Under the pieces are notes generated by a model. It was not told the origin of the DNA, searched no databases, and worked only from the letters and a program-made list of their open reading frames with translations. This document shows positions 19,964 through 28,886 of a stretch of 39,854 nt of DNA, one piece after another. The stretch is from Pseudomonas sp. MN1F (GTDB lineage: Bacteria > Pseudomonadota > Gammaproteobacteria > Pseudomonadales > Pseudomonadaceae). The stretch's first letter is position 1, and each line of letters opens with the position of its first letter. The stretch lies in NCBI RefSeq assembly GCF_009391885.1, contig NZ_VZII01000019.1, positions 1-39,854 of the forward strand. Reading direction: 5' to 3'. The translations under genes were made by a program, and so were the position numbers.

Positions 19964-21412
19964 GTGACTCAGAAGCCCGACCAGTGTCTTGGTGAGTGGA
20001 TCGATCGTGAAGCTCTGGCTGAAGCGATGATCCCGCTTATCGGTCAGCTCTACCGCAACAACAATGTGGTGAGCTCGATTTATGGCCGCAGCCTGATCAA
20101 CCGTTCGGTTATCTCGATCCTCAAAGCCCACCGCTTTGCGCGTCACCGTCAGACCGACGAGACCGAACTGTCCGTACACGAGACATTCCCCCTGCTCAAG
20201 GCCATGAGCGAGCTGAAACTGGGCGCCGCTTCGGTCGACCTGGGCAAGCTGGCCAACAAGTTCAAGCAGGAAGGCAATGGCCGCACTGCCGAGCAGTTCG
20301 TCCGTGAAGAGCTGGCCGACGTGGTTGGCCAGCAGAACGTTTCGGCCCGCAAGGGTACCGACGTCGTCCTGTACGGCTTTGGCCGCATCGGCCGCCTGCT
20401 GGCGCGCATCCTGATCGAAAAGACCGGTGGCGGCGACGGCCTGCGCCTGCGTGCCATCGTCGTGCGCAAAGGCGCCGAGAACGACCTGGTCAAGCGTGCC
20501 AGCCTGCTGCGCCGTGACTCGGTGCATGGCCCGTTCGATGGCACCATCACCATCGACGAAGCCAACAACACCCTCACTGCCAACGGCAACCTGATCCAGA
20601 TCATCTACGCCAAGAGCCCGAGCGAAGTCGACTACACCCAGTACGGCATCAACAATGCGCTGATCGTCGACAACACCGGTGTATGGCGTGATGCCGACGG
20701 CCTGGGCCAGCACCTGGCCTGCCCGGGCGCTGCCCGCGTGATCCTCACCGCACCTGGCAAGGGCGCGCTGAAGAACATCGTGCACGGCATCAACCATGGC
20801 GACATCACTGCCGATGACAAGATCATCTCGGCAGCTTCGTGCACCACCAACGCCATCGTGCCGGTGCTCAAGGCCATCAACGACAAGTACGGCATCGTCA
20901 ACGGCCACGTCGAAACCGTTCACTCGTTCACCAACGACCAGAACCTGATCGACAACTTCCACAAGGGCAGCCGCCGTGGTCGTGCCGCGCCGCTGAACAT
21001 GGTCATCACCGAAACCGGCGCTGCCACCGCTGCCGCCAAGGCACTGCCAGTGCTGAAAGGCAAGCTGACCGGCAACGCCATTCGCGTTCCGACGCCGAAC
21101 GTATCGATGGCCATTCTCAACCTGAACCTTGAGAATCCGACCACCCGCGACGAGATCAACGAGTACCTGCGCCAGACCGCCATGCACTCGGAACTGCACA
21201 AGCAGATCGACTACGTCAGCTCGCAGGAAGTGGTTTCGACCGACTTCGTAGGTTCGCGCCACGCCGGTGTGGTGGATGCCGAGGCGACCATCGCCAACGA
21301 CAACCGCGTTGTCCTGTACGTCTGGTACGACAACGAATTCGGTTACAGCTGCCAGGTCGTTCGCGTGATGGAAGAGATGTCGGGTGTGAACCCGCCAGCG
21401 TTTCCACGCTGA
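19964..21412 (+). CDS. gapB: Glyceraldehyde-3-phosphate dehydrogenase, long N-terminally extended form
   Basis: 482 residues from GTG 19964, chosen because GGAAGG sits six bases upstream; an in-frame ATG at 19949 (five residues longer) has no ribosome site. A helical extension of about 130 residues (PDQCLGEWIDREALAEAMIP onwards) precedes a complete GAPDH: the Rossmann motif GFGRIG at 138-143, the catalytic C293 in SAASCTTN, and the C-terminal YDNEFGYSC. Ordinary GapA proteins are about 335 residues. Where classical NAD enzymes have Asp after strand two, this one reads AIVVRKG, suggesting NADP use (inference). It oxidises glyceraldehyde-3-phosphate or runs in reverse for gluconeogenesis. The symbol varies between genomes. 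A strong terminator follows. Confidence 0.92.
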   Translation: MTQKPDQCLGEWIDREALAEAMIPLIGQLYRNNNVVSSIYGRSLINRSVISILKAHRFARHRQTDETELSVHETFPLLKAMSELKLGAASVDLGKLANKFKQEGNGRTAEQFVREELADVVGQQNVSARKGTDVVLYGFGRIGRLLARILIEKTGGGDGLRLRAIVVRKGAENDLVKRASLLRRDSVHGPFDGTITIDEANNTLTANGNLIQIIYAKSPSEVDYTQYGINNALIVDNTGVWRDADGLGQHLACPGAARVILTAPGKGALKNIVHGINHGDITADDKIISAASCTTNAIVPVLKAINDKYGIVNGHVETVHSFTNDQNLIDNFHKGSRRGRAAPLNMVITETGAATAAAKALPVLKGKLTGNAIRVPTPNVSMAILNLNLENPTTRDEINEYLRQTAMHSELHKQIDYVSSQEVVSTDFVGSRHAGVVDAEATIANDNRVVLYVWYDNEFGYSCQVVRVMEEMSGVNPPAFPR

Positions 21413-21430
21413 TTCGCTTGTAAGCGCATG

Positions 21431-21463
21431 AAAAAACGGGAACCTTCGGGTTCCCGTTTTTTT
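21431..21463. terminator. Rho-independent terminator after gapB
   Basis: AAAAAACGGGAACC (21431-21444) pairs with GGTTCCCGTTTTTT (21449-21462) around a stable TTCG tetraloop and carries a T tract. A-tract symmetry would allow bidirectional function. Confidence 0.95.
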
Positions 21464-21535
21464 ATCCAGATTTTGTGTTGTCTGTGCTGGCATCATCGCG
21501 GATAAGGCCCGCACAGGCAACCGAGAGCCCGACCT

Positions 21536-22534
21536 TTGCGCATAACCCTCCTGTTCATCCTGATGCTCCTCACCGCCTGCAACCAAGGCCCCACCCTGGA
21601 ACGCCTGGGTGGCCCGACCATGGGCAGCAGCTACAGCATCCAGTACGTCCGCGAGCCCGGTGGCCCGGCACCGGCCCAGGTCCAGGCGGCGGTCGAGACC
21701 CTCCTCAACGACATTGATCAGCATTACTCGACCTACCGCGGCGATTCCACCGTCAGCCAGTTCAACCAGCTGCCCGCCAACCATTGCATGGCATTGCCGC
21801 CCGACATGCTCGAGCTGGTCGCCTTCGGCCAGCACCTCGCCGACTTGAGCGACGGCGCTTTCGACCTCACCGTCGAGCCACTGCTCGACCTTTGGGGCTT
21901 CGGCCCGCAAGCCCGTCACGAGCAGGTGCCCGACCTGCAGGCCCTGGCCCAGGCCCGCCAGCGCGTCGGCTACCGCCACTTGCGCATCGACCGCCAGGCA
22001 CTGTGCAAGGATGCCCCGGTGCAACTGGATTTCAACAGCATCGCCGCTGGCCACGCCGTCGACCTGATCGCCGAGCGCCTGCGCGCCATGGGCGTGGCCA
22101 GTTTCGTCGCCGAAGCCACCGGCGAGCTCAAGGCCGTGGGCCGCAAGCCCGACGGCAGCGCCTGGCGCATTGCCCTGGAGCTGCCGCGCGAGGACCGCCA
22201 GATTGCCCGCCAGATCATCCCGGTCAACGGCCTGGGGGTGTCGACCTCGGGTGACTATCGCCATTATTTCGAGGAGAATGGCCGGCGCTATTCACACACC
22301 TTCGATGCCCGCCTGGGGCGCCCGGTCGACCATGACCTGGCCGCAGTCACCGTGCTCGATGCCTCGGCGCTGCAGGCCGATGGCTATTCGACCCTGCTGT
22401 TGATCCTCGGGCCAGAGCGCGGCTGGGATTTCGCCGTGGCCCATGATCTGGCTGCGGTTTTGGTGACTCGGGCCGAAGGTGGCTTCGTCTCCCGAGCGAC
22501 CCCTGCATTCGAGCAGGCGGTGAAAGGCGATTGA
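21536..22534 (+). CDS. apbE: FAD:protein FMN transferase ApbE (lipoprotein)
   Basis: 332 residues from TTG 21536, the only start that keeps a complete lipoprotein signal: RITLLFILMLLTAC, lipobox LTAC with C15. The next ATG falls inside the hydrophobic core. ApbE attaches FMN covalently to Thr or Ser in target flavoproteins such as NqrB, NqrC and RnfG/RnfD. Family motifs are TMGSSYS (28-34), SDGAFDLTVEPLLDLWGFGP, LDFNSIAAGHAVDLI, ATGELKAVG and YSHTFDARLGRPVDHDLAAV. In P. aeruginosa the homologue follows the nqrA-F genes, as I recall. Here the upstream neighbour is gapB directly and no nqr gene is present, so its local substrate is missing. sthA follows after 202 bases. Confidence 0.94.
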   Translation: MRITLLFILMLLTACNQGPTLERLGGPTMGSSYSIQYVREPGGPAPAQVQAAVETLLNDIDQHYSTYRGDSTVSQFNQLPANHCMALPPDMLELVAFGQHLADLSDGAFDLTVEPLLDLWGFGPQARHEQVPDLQALAQARQRVGYRHLRIDRQALCKDAPVQLDFNSIAAGHAVDLIAERLRAMGVASFVAEATGELKAVGRKPDGSAWRIALELPREDRQIARQIIPVNGLGVSTSGDYRHYFEENGRRYSHTFDARLGRPVDHDLAAVTVLDASALQADGYSTLLLILGPERGWDFAVAHDLAAVLVTRAEGGFVSRATPAFEQAVKGD

Positions 22535-22736
22535 AAGCGTTGCCAGGGATGATCGCCGCCAGGGATCGGTGAATGACATGTAGTGCAGGCAAAATTGGCC
22601 TACGACGCGACCAAGGGTTAATGTGCGCGGCGTTCACGCTTGATTAGACTGCACCCGAATTTTCTCATGGCGCCCCGGCGGCATGATCGAGTCCCGCGGG
22701 TAACCGTAACCCCGGGCCAGTTCTGAAGGAGTACGC

Positions 22737-24131
22737 ATGGCTGTCTACAACTACGACGTAGTGGTGCTGGGTTCCGGCCCGGCCGGTGAAGGCGCGGCAA
22801 TGAACGCCGCCAAAGCGGGGCGCAAGGTGGCAATGGTCGACAGCCGCCGTCAGGTCGGCGGTAACTGCACCCACCTGGGCACCATCCCGTCCAAGGCGCT
22901 GCGTCACTCGGTGCGGCAGATCATGCAGTTCAATACCAACCCGATGTTCCGGGCCATCGGTGAACCGCGCTGGTTCTCCTTCCCGGACGTGCTCAAGAGC
23001 GCCGAGAAGGTCATTGCCAAGCAGGTCGCTTCGCGTACCGGCTACTACGCCCGCAACCGCGTCGATCTGTTCTTTGGCACTGGCAGCTTCGCCGACGAGC
23101 AGACCGTCGAAGTGGTCTGCCCGAATGGCGTGGTCGAGAAGCTCAACGCCAAGCACATCATCATCGCCACCGGCTCACGCCCGTACCGCCCGGCCGACAT
23201 CGATTTCCACCACCCGCGCGTCTACGACAGCGACACCATCCTCAGCCTCAGCCACACCCCGCGCAAGCTGATTGTCTACGGCGCCGGCGTGATCGGTTGC
23301 GAATACGCCTCGATCTTCAGCGGCCTGGGCGTGCTGGTCGAATTGGTCGACAACCGCGGCCAGCTGCTGAGCTTCCTGGACTCGGAAATTTCCCAGGCGC
23401 TGAGCTACCACTTCAGCAACAACAACATCACCGTACGCCACAACGAGGACTACGAGCGGGTTGAAGGCCTGGAAAACGGGGTGATCCTGCACCTGAAGTC
23501 GGGCAAGAAGATCAAGGCCGACGCCTTGCTGTGGTGCAACGGCCGTACCGGCAACACCGACAAGCTGGGCCTGGAAAACATCGGCATCAAGGTCAACAGC
23601 CGTGGCCAGATCGAGGTCGACGAGGCCTACCGCACCAGCGTGCCGAACATCTATGGCGCCGGTGACGTGATTGGCTGGCCGAGCCTGGCCAGTGCTGCCC
23701 ACGACCAGGGCCGTTCGGCCTCTGGCAGCATCGTCGACAACGGCAGCTGGCGCTTCGTCAACGACGTGCCGACCGGCATCTACACCATCCCGGAGATCAG
23801 CTCGATCGGCAAGAACGAGCAGGAGCTGACCCAGGCCAAGGTGCCGTACGAAGTGGGCAAGGCGTTCTTCAAGGGCATGGCGCGCGCGCAGATCGCTGGC
23901 GAGCCGCAAGGCATGCTGAAGATTCTGTTCCACCGCGAAACCCTGGAAATCCTCGGCGTGCACTGCTTCGGCTACCAGGCTTCGGAAATCGTTCACATCG
24001 GCCAGGCGATCATGAACCAGCCGGGCGAGCAGAACAATCTGAAGTACTTCGTCAACACCACGTTCAACTACCCGACCATGGCCGAAGCCTATCGGGTAGC
24101 TGCCTACGACGGCCTGAACCGGCTTTTTTAA
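22737..24131 (+). CDS. sthA: Soluble pyridine nucleotide transhydrogenase
   Basis: 464 residues, an FAD flavoprotein of the pyridine nucleotide-disulfide family that moves reducing equivalents between NADPH and NAD+. FAD motif [13 protein letters not shown] (9-21). In [13 protein letters not shown] the second redox cysteine is replaced by T49 (C44 remains), which is the known SthA signature and separates it from lipoamide dehydrogenase. The NAD(P) motif is [15 protein letters not shown]; the second FAD motif is [10 protein letters not shown] strong AAGGAG ribosome site precedes the ATG. Together with gapB it suggests a local theme of NADPH/NADH balance. Confidence 0.97.
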   Translation: MAVYNYDVVVLGSGPAGEGAAMNAAKAGRKVAMVDSRRQVGGNCTHLGTIPSKALRHSVRQIMQFNTNPMFRAIGEPRWFSFPDVLKSAEKVIAKQVASRTGYYARNRVDLFFGTGSFADEQTVEVVCPNGVVEKLNAKHIIIATGSRPYRPADIDFHHPRVYDSDTILSLSHTPRKLIVYGAGVIGCEYASIFSGLGVLVELVDNRGQLLSFLDSEISQALSYHFSNNNITVRHNEDYERVEGLENGVILHLKSGKKIKADALLWCNGRTGNTDKLGLENIGIKVNSRGQIEVDEAYRTSVPNIYGAGDVIGWPSLASAAHDQGRSASGSIVDNGSWRFVNDVPTGIYTIPEISSIGKNEQELTQAKVPYEVGKAFFKGMARAQIAGEPQGMLKILFHRETLEILGVHCFGYQASEIVHIGQAIMNQPGEQNNLKYFVNTTFNYPTMAEAYRVAAYDGLNRLF

Positions 24132-24179
24132 GCGGCTCCGGCCGGTGGCCTGAGCCGGTCGGGGAGACCGATTTCAGCC

Positions 24180-24896
24180 CTACCCGAGGGTGGTCTTGGC
24201 CAAACCGGGAAAGTCTGTAATCAGGCTGTCCACGCCAAAATCAGCGAGCCGGCGCATCAGTGCCGGTTCGTTGACCGTCCACACCGACACATGCAGACCC
24301 TGGCCCTGGGCTTTGAGCAGGCGCTCAGGCGTGCACAGTGTCCAGTTCAACGCCAGCAGCTCGCATTGGTAGTTCTGCGCGACTTTCAGCGGGTCGAGCC
24401 AGGCGTATTCGGCTACCAGCCCGCGTTTCACGTCCGGTACCAGCTCCAGAGCAGCGCCCAGCACTTCGCGTGAACTGGAGGTGATGGTCACCTTGTCCAG
24501 CAGGCCGTATTGCTGCGCCAGTTCGCGAATCGCCAGCACGGTGGTGGCGGCACGGGTGCGCGAGGCGCTCTTGACCTCCAGTTGCCAATGCTCGAACGGG
24601 CATTTTTCAAACAGTTCTTCGAGTTTCGGGATAGGGCAGGGTTGCACGTGGCCCGGGCCACCCTTGCGCGCATCGATCTTGATCAGTTCGGCGGCCGGGT
24701 GCTCGACCACCTTGCCGCGCCGGCCGGTGGTGCGCTTGAGGGTAGGGTCGTGGATTACCATCAGTTCGTTGTCGGCTGACAGGTGCAGGTCCAGTTCGCA
24801 GCGGGTCACGCCGTGGGACAGGCACTGCTGAAAGCTCTTCAGGGTATTTTCGGGGGCTTCGCCCTTGGCGCCGCGGTGGCCGTAGATCAGGGTCAC
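24180..24896 (-). CDS. Cytoplasmic glycerophosphodiester phosphodiesterase
   Basis: 238 residues, no signal peptide, so UgpQ-like rather than periplasmic GlpQ. It hydrolyses glycerophosphodiesters to glycerol-3-phosphate and an alcohol. GDPD motifs are present: HRGAKGEAPENT (7-18, catalytic H7 and metal ligands), E34 and D36 in CELDLHLS, and H49-D50 in MVIHDPTLKRTTG. Barrel strands later read QLEVKS, SVWTVNE and LITDFP. It converges with sthA (48 bases between stops, only a weak GC-rich hairpin). The PilZ gene lies upstream on the same strand, 30 bases away, so the two are probably co-transcribed. Confidence 0.93.
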   Translation of the reverse strand: MTLIYGHRGAKGEAPENTLKSFQQCLSHGVTRCELDLHLSADNELMVIHDPTLKRTTGRRGKVVEHPAAELIKIDARKGGPGHVQPCPIPKLEELFEKCPFEHWQLEVKSASRTRAATTVLAIRELAQQYGLLDKVTITSSSREVLGAALELVPDVKRGLVAEYAWLDPLKVAQNYQCELLALNWTLCTPERLLKAQGQGLHVSVWTVNEPALMRRLADFGVDSLITDFPGLAKTTLG

Positions 24897-24926
24897 GTTC
24901 GTTCCTTCAAATCAGGGGGATAGGGC

Positions 24927-25511
24927 TCAGGAGGCGGGGCCATCTTGTTCTAGTTGTTGGCGCCGTTGCTGCTGTTGGCGTTGCAGGATATGGCGGGCCA
25001 GCAGTTGCCGTTGGGCATCGGTCATGTCGGTGAATTCCGTGCCGACCTCAAAATTGCCGTCCGGGCGCAGGTCGCAATGGGTAACCCTGCCGCGCAGCAG
25101 CAGGCCGTGGGCGCGTGGCATCAGCACCATCTTCACCTTCACCCGGGTGCCGGGGGCGATTTGCTGAGGTTGCGCGAACTCGATGCCACCTTCGGAGATG
25201 ATCACCGGTTGCGGCTGGCCGATTTCACCGAGCAGGGTTTGCGCGACCACTGCGCTGAGCAGGTCGAGGCGCTTGTTCTGTGCGCGCAGGAAGGCCGCCA
25301 GGGTGCGGTCCTTGTCGCTCAGCTGGCGCAGCAGGTGCTGCGACTCGAAGTCGGACAGGTGCAGCTCGCTGAGCAGGTTGAATAACGGCGAATCATCCTG
25401 CAACAGTTCTGCTTCAAGGGCTTCGGCCGCGCTGAGGGGGCTGATTTCCAGTGCGATCCGATCTTCGATGCGGTAGTATTCGCGGCGATCTTCTTCGTCT
25501 AATGTCGTCAT
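24927..25511 (-). CDS. PilZ domain protein, divergent binding motif
   Basis: 194 residues from the ATG at 25511; a much longer open frame continues upstream but is antisense to lolC and is rejected. An N-terminal helical part (about 20-100) precedes a C-terminal beta-rich domain. It resembles the P. aeruginosa PilZ protein PA2989 in position and composition. The RxxxR motif is visible as R10-EYY-R14, but at the very N-terminus, far from the barrel. The usual D/N-x-S-x-x-G reads IISEGG, with the acidic or Asn residue lost. Binding of cyclic di-GMP is therefore uncertain. The C-terminus is Gln/Arg-rich (LQRQQQQRRQQLEQ). It is divergent from lolC. Confidence 0.85.
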   Translation of the reverse strand: MTTLDEEDRREYYRIEDRIALEISPLSAAEALEAELLQDDSPLFNLLSELHLSDFESQHLLRQLSDKDRTLAAFLRAQNKRLDLLSAVVAQTLLGEIGQPQPVIISEGGIEFAQPQQIAPGTRVKVKMVLMPRAHGLLLRGRVTHCDLRPDGNFEVGTEFTDMTDAQRQLLARHILQRQQQQRRQQLEQDGPAS

Positions 25512-25604
25512 GGCGAACCCATGGTTGCGGCGGTGGTCCGAGTGTAAAGCCGCCGTAGGCGCCTCGCCACAAGGACGTTCCCTTTCATCCGAACAAGCCC
25601 CGAC

Positions 25605-26855
25605 ATGTTCAGACCTCTTTTCGCATTCATCGGTACGCGTTACACCCGTGCCAAGCGCCGTAACCACTTCGTCTCGTTCATTTCCCTGACCTCGATGATC
25701 GGCCTCGCCCTGGGCGTGGTGGTGATGATCGTGGTGCTCTCGGTCATGAACGGTTTCGACCACGAGATGCGTACCCGCGTGTTGGGGATGATCCCCCACG
25801 CCACGCTGGAGAGCGGCCAGCCGATCAACGACTGGTCTGCCCTTGCCCAACAAGTAAAGCAGAATCCGCAGGTGCTGGCGGTTACCCCGTACACGCAGAT
25901 GCAGGGCCTGCTGACCCATGACGGCAAGGTGCAGAAGGTGTTGCTCAACGGCATCGACCCGGCGCGCGAGCGCGAGGTGTCGATCATCGACAACTTCATC
26001 CAGCAAGGCAGCCTCGACCAGCTGGCGCCGGGCGAGTGGGGCATCATGATCGGCGACAAGGCCGCAGCCAAGCTGGGCGTCGCCATTGGCGACAAGCTGA
26101 CCTTCGTCGCCCCCGAGGTCAGCGTGACCCCGGCCGGCATGTTCCCGCGCATGAAGCGCTTTACCGTGGTCGGCACCTTCCACGTTGGCGCTGGCGAGAT
26201 CGACGGTTACCTGGGCCTGACCAACATCACCGACCTGTCCCGCCTGCACCGCTGGAAGCCGGATCAGGTGCAGGGCCTGCGCCTGAAGTTCGACGACCTG
26301 TTCCAGGCGCCGCGGGTGGCCTGGAGCATCGCCCAGCAGTTGGGCGACCAGGAGTACTACAGCCGCGACTGGACCCGCACCCACGGCAACCTGTACCAGG
26401 CGATCCGCATGGAAAAGGCCATGATCGGCCTGCTGTTGCTGCTGATCGTCGCGGTGGCGGCGTTCAACATCATTTCCACCCTGGTGATGGTGGTCAACGA
26501 CAAGCGCGGCGATATCGCCATCTTGCGTACCCTGGGCGCCACGCCCGGGCAGATCATGCTGATCTTCATGGTCCAGGGCACGGTGATCGGGGTGATCGGC
26601 ACGCTGATCGGCGCCGTGGTCGGGATCGTCGCCGCGCTGAACGTGAGCGCGGCGATCGCCGGCATCGAGAAGCTGATCGGGCACAAGTTCCTCAACGCCG
26701 ACGTGTATTTCATCGATTACCTGCCGTCGCAGATCCAGGCCCAGGACGTGTACATGGTCTGCGGTGCGGCGCTGGTCCTGAGTTTCTTCGCCACCCTGTA
26801 CCCGGCCTGGCGTGCGGCCCGCACCCAGCCTGCAGAGGCGCTACGTTATGAGTGA
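25605..26855 (+). CDS. lolC: Lipoprotein-releasing ABC transporter permease LolC
   Basis: 416 residues with the MacB/FtsX topology: one N-terminal membrane helix ([18 protein letters not shown]), a large periplasmic domain (about 50-265), and three C-terminal helices ([40 protein letters not shown], and a last one near [15 protein letters not shown]). With LolD and LolE it extracts lipoproteins from the inner membrane for LolA. It starts the operon, and its stop overlaps lolD by eight bases. Its N-terminus [16 protein letters not shown] is nearly identical to that of LolE, showing the permeases are paralogues. Which one matches E. coli LolC or LolE is by convention. Confidence 0.93.
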   Translation: MFRPLFAFIGTRYTRAKRRNHFVSFISLTSMIGLALGVVVMIVVLSVMNGFDHEMRTRVLGMIPHATLESGQPINDWSALAQQVKQNPQVLAVTPYTQMQGLLTHDGKVQKVLLNGIDPAREREVSIIDNFIQQGSLDQLAPGEWGIMIGDKAAAKLGVAIGDKLTFVAPEVSVTPAGMFPRMKRFTVVGTFHVGAGEIDGYLGLTNITDLSRLHRWKPDQVQGLRLKFDDLFQAPRVAWSIAQQLGDQEYYSRDWTRTHGNLYQAIRMEKAMIGLLLLLIVAVAAFNIISTLVMVVNDKRGDIAILRTLGATPGQIMLIFMVQGTVIGVIGTLIGAVVGIVAALNVSAAIAGIEKLIGHKFLNADVYFIDYLPSQIQAQDVYMVCGAALVLSFFATLYPAWRAARTQPAEALRYE

Positions 26856-27546
26856 GTCGCGCATGAGTGATAAAGCCGTTCTGAGTTGCCGCAACCTGGG
26901 CAAGTCCTACGACGAGGGCCCGGAGTCGGTGCAGGTGCTGTCCGGGCTCAACCTGGAGCTGCACGCGGGTGAGCGCGTGGCCATCGTCGGCAGCTCCGGC
27001 TCCGGCAAGAGTACCTTGCTCAACCTGCTCGGCGGCCTCGACCGGCCGACCCAGGGCAGCGTATGGCTGGCCGGCGAAGAGCTGTCGGCGCTCGGCGAGC
27101 GCGCCCGCGGCCTGCTGCGCAACCGCGAACTGGGCTTCGTCTACCAGTTCCACCACCTGTTGCCAGAGTTCACCGCCATGGAAAACGTGTGCATGCCGCT
27201 GCTGATCGGCCGCACCGCCATCCCGGAGGCCCGTGAGCGCGCCGAGGCGCTGCTCAAGCGGGTCGGCCTGGGCCATCGCCTGCACCACAAGCCGGCCGAG
27301 CTGTCCGGTGGCGAGCGCCAGCGTGTGGCGATCGCCCGTGCCCTGGTCAACCGCCCGGGGCTGGTGATGCTCGACGAGCCGACCGGCAACCTCGACCACC
27401 ACACCGCCCAGGGCATTCAGGAATTGATGCAGGAGCTGTCCAGTGCGTCGCGTACTGCCTTCCTGGTAGTGACCCACGACCTCAACCTGGCGCGCCAGAT
27501 GGACCGCGTATTGAAGCTCGACGACGGCCACCTGGTGGCGATCTGA
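26848..27546 (+). CDS. lolD: Lipoprotein-releasing ABC transporter ATPase LolD
   Basis: 232 residues from ATG 26848, which overlaps the end of lolC and has GAGG nine bases upstream; an ATG at 26863 would give the 227-residue form seen in some annotations. Walker [10 protein letters not shown] (48-56), Q-loop [14 protein letters not shown] signature LSGGERQ (152-158), Walker B LVMLDEP with D176 and E177, and H-loop VTHD. The LolD-specific Q-loop region [11 protein letters not shown] is present. It supplies energy for LolCDE. Translation is likely coupled to lolC. Confidence 0.96.
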   Translation: MSESRMSDKAVLSCRNLGKSYDEGPESVQVLSGLNLELHAGERVAIVGSSGSGKSTLLNLLGGLDRPTQGSVWLAGEELSALGERARGLLRNRELGFVYQFHHLLPEFTAMENVCMPLLIGRTAIPEARERAEALLKRVGLGHRLHHKPAELSGGERQRVAIARALVNRPGLVMLDEPTGNLDHHTAQGIQELMQELSSASRTAFLVVTHDLNLARQMDRVLKLDDGHLVAI

Positions 27547-27605
27547 CCGAGTGCACGGGGTGGCAGCGCTGCCCCGTTTTCCCGTTTTAATTGGGTGTTT
27601 CCTAC

Positions 27606-28847
27606 ATGTTCAGACCCTTGCCCATCTTCATCGGCGCGCGCTACACCCGGGCCAAGCGCCGCAACCACTTCATCTCGTTCATCTCGATGACCTCGATGAT
27701 CGGCCTGTCGCTGGGCGTGCTGGCGATGATCGTGGTGCTGTCGGTGATGAACGGCTTCCAGCGCGAAATGAGTTCGCGCATTCTCGGCCTGGTGCCGCAT
27801 GCCTCGATCCTGGGCGTGCAGCCGCTGGACGACTGGCACAAGGCGGCCGACGCTGCGTTGCAGAACCCGGCCGTGATGGCGGCGGCGCCGATCACCGAGA
27901 TGGAAGGCATGCTCTCGTACAAGGGGGCGATGCAGCCGATCCAGGTCAGCGGCATCGACCCGGCCGAGGAAGGCAAGGTTTCCATCGTCGGCCAGCATAT
28001 CGTCCAGGGCCGCCTGCAGGACCTGCAGCCGGGTGAGTACGGCGTGGTCATCGGTGAACTGACCGCGCGGCGCTTCCGCCTCAACACCGGCGACAAGCTG
28101 ACCCTGATCGTGCCGGAAATCAGCAAGGAACCCGGTGGTATCACCCCGCGCATGCAGCGCCTGACCGTGGTCGGCATCTTCAAGGTAGGTGCCGAGCTGG
28201 ACGGCTCGCAGGCTTACATGCACGTGGCCGATGCCGGTGAAATGCAGCGCTGGGCGCCAGGGCAGGTACAGGGCGTGCGCCTGAAGCTGCACGACCTGTA
28301 TGCCGCGCCGCAGGTGTCCAAGGCGATCGCTGCCGGTTTGGGTGATGGCTACCGTGCCGATGACTGGTCGCATACCCAGGGCAGCCTGTTCAGCGCGATG
28401 AAGATGGAAAAGACCATGATCGGCCTGTTGCTGCTGATGATCATCGCCGTGGCGGCGTTCAACATCATCGCCACCCTGGTGATGGTGGTGAACGACAAGG
28501 GGCCGGACATCGCCATCTTGCGGACGCTGGGTGCCACGCCGGCGCAGATCATGGGGACGTTCATGGTTCAGGGCAGCCTGATCGGTATTGTCGGCACCCT
28601 GATCGGCGGGGTGTTCGGGGTGATTGCAGCGCTCAATGTCAGCCAGATCGTTGGCTGGCTGGAACGGGTGAGCGGGCAGCACATCTTCACGTCCGATGTT
28701 TATTTCGTCAGCAGCTTGCCGTCCGAGCTGCAGGGGGGGGATGTGCTGATGATCTGCGCTGCCGGGCTGGTGATGAGCTTCCTGGCGACAATCTATCCCG
28801 CTTACCGGGCGTCGCAGGTGCAACCGGCGATTGGCCTGGCAGTTTGA
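27606..28847 (+). CDS. lolE: Lipoprotein-releasing ABC transporter permease LolE
   Basis: 413 residues from ATG 27606 ([20 protein letters not shown]). The topology is the same as LolC: an N-terminal helix ([18 protein letters not shown]), a periplasmic domain with SGIDPAEEG, and three C-terminal helices ([20 protein letters not shown] and two more). It forms a heterodimer with LolC. The 59-base gap after lolD has no obvious terminator or promoter, so the three genes likely form one operon. The ribosome site is weak (GGGTG). A GC-rich hairpin lies 15 bases past the stop. Confidence 0.93.
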   Translation: MFRPLPIFIGARYTRAKRRNHFISFISMTSMIGLSLGVLAMIVVLSVMNGFQREMSSRILGLVPHASILGVQPLDDWHKAADAALQNPAVMAAAPITEMEGMLSYKGAMQPIQVSGIDPAEEGKVSIVGQHIVQGRLQDLQPGEYGVVIGELTARRFRLNTGDKLTLIVPEISKEPGGITPRMQRLTVVGIFKVGAELDGSQAYMHVADAGEMQRWAPGQVQGVRLKLHDLYAAPQVSKAIAAGLGDGYRADDWSHTQGSLFSAMKMEKTMIGLLLLMIIAVAAFNIIATLVMVVNDKGPDIAILRTLGATPAQIMGTFMVQGSLIGIVGTLIGGVFGVIAALNVSQIVGWLERVSGQHIFTSDVYFVSSLPSELQGGDVLMICAAGLVMSFLATIYPAYRASQVQPAIGLAV

Positions 28848-28862
28848 TGTTCGCCTGAGATT

Positions 28863-28885
28863 CCGGGGCTGCCAAGCAGCCCCGG
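28863..28885. terminator. Hairpin between lolE and the sensor kinase gene
   Basis: CCGGGGCTGC (28863-28872) pairs perfectly with GCAGCCCCGG (28876-28885) around CAA. It lies between two convergent stop codons (28847 and 28887). There is no real T tract, so the efficiency is uncertain. Confidence 0.6.
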
Positions 28886-28886
28886 T

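Noticed and set aside
19850..22264. An 804-residue minus-strand frame opposite gapB and apbE.
   Set aside because: It overlaps two strong genes and the gapB terminator, and shows no protein-family signal.
24132..24179. GC-rich partial inverted repeats between sthA and the phosphodiesterase gene as a terminator.
   Set aside because: Pairing is broken and no T tract follows, so it is too weak to call.
25512..26684. N-terminal extension of the PilZ frame (585 residues in total).
   Set aside because: The extra part is antisense to lolC; the ATG at 25511 gives a normal 194-residue protein.
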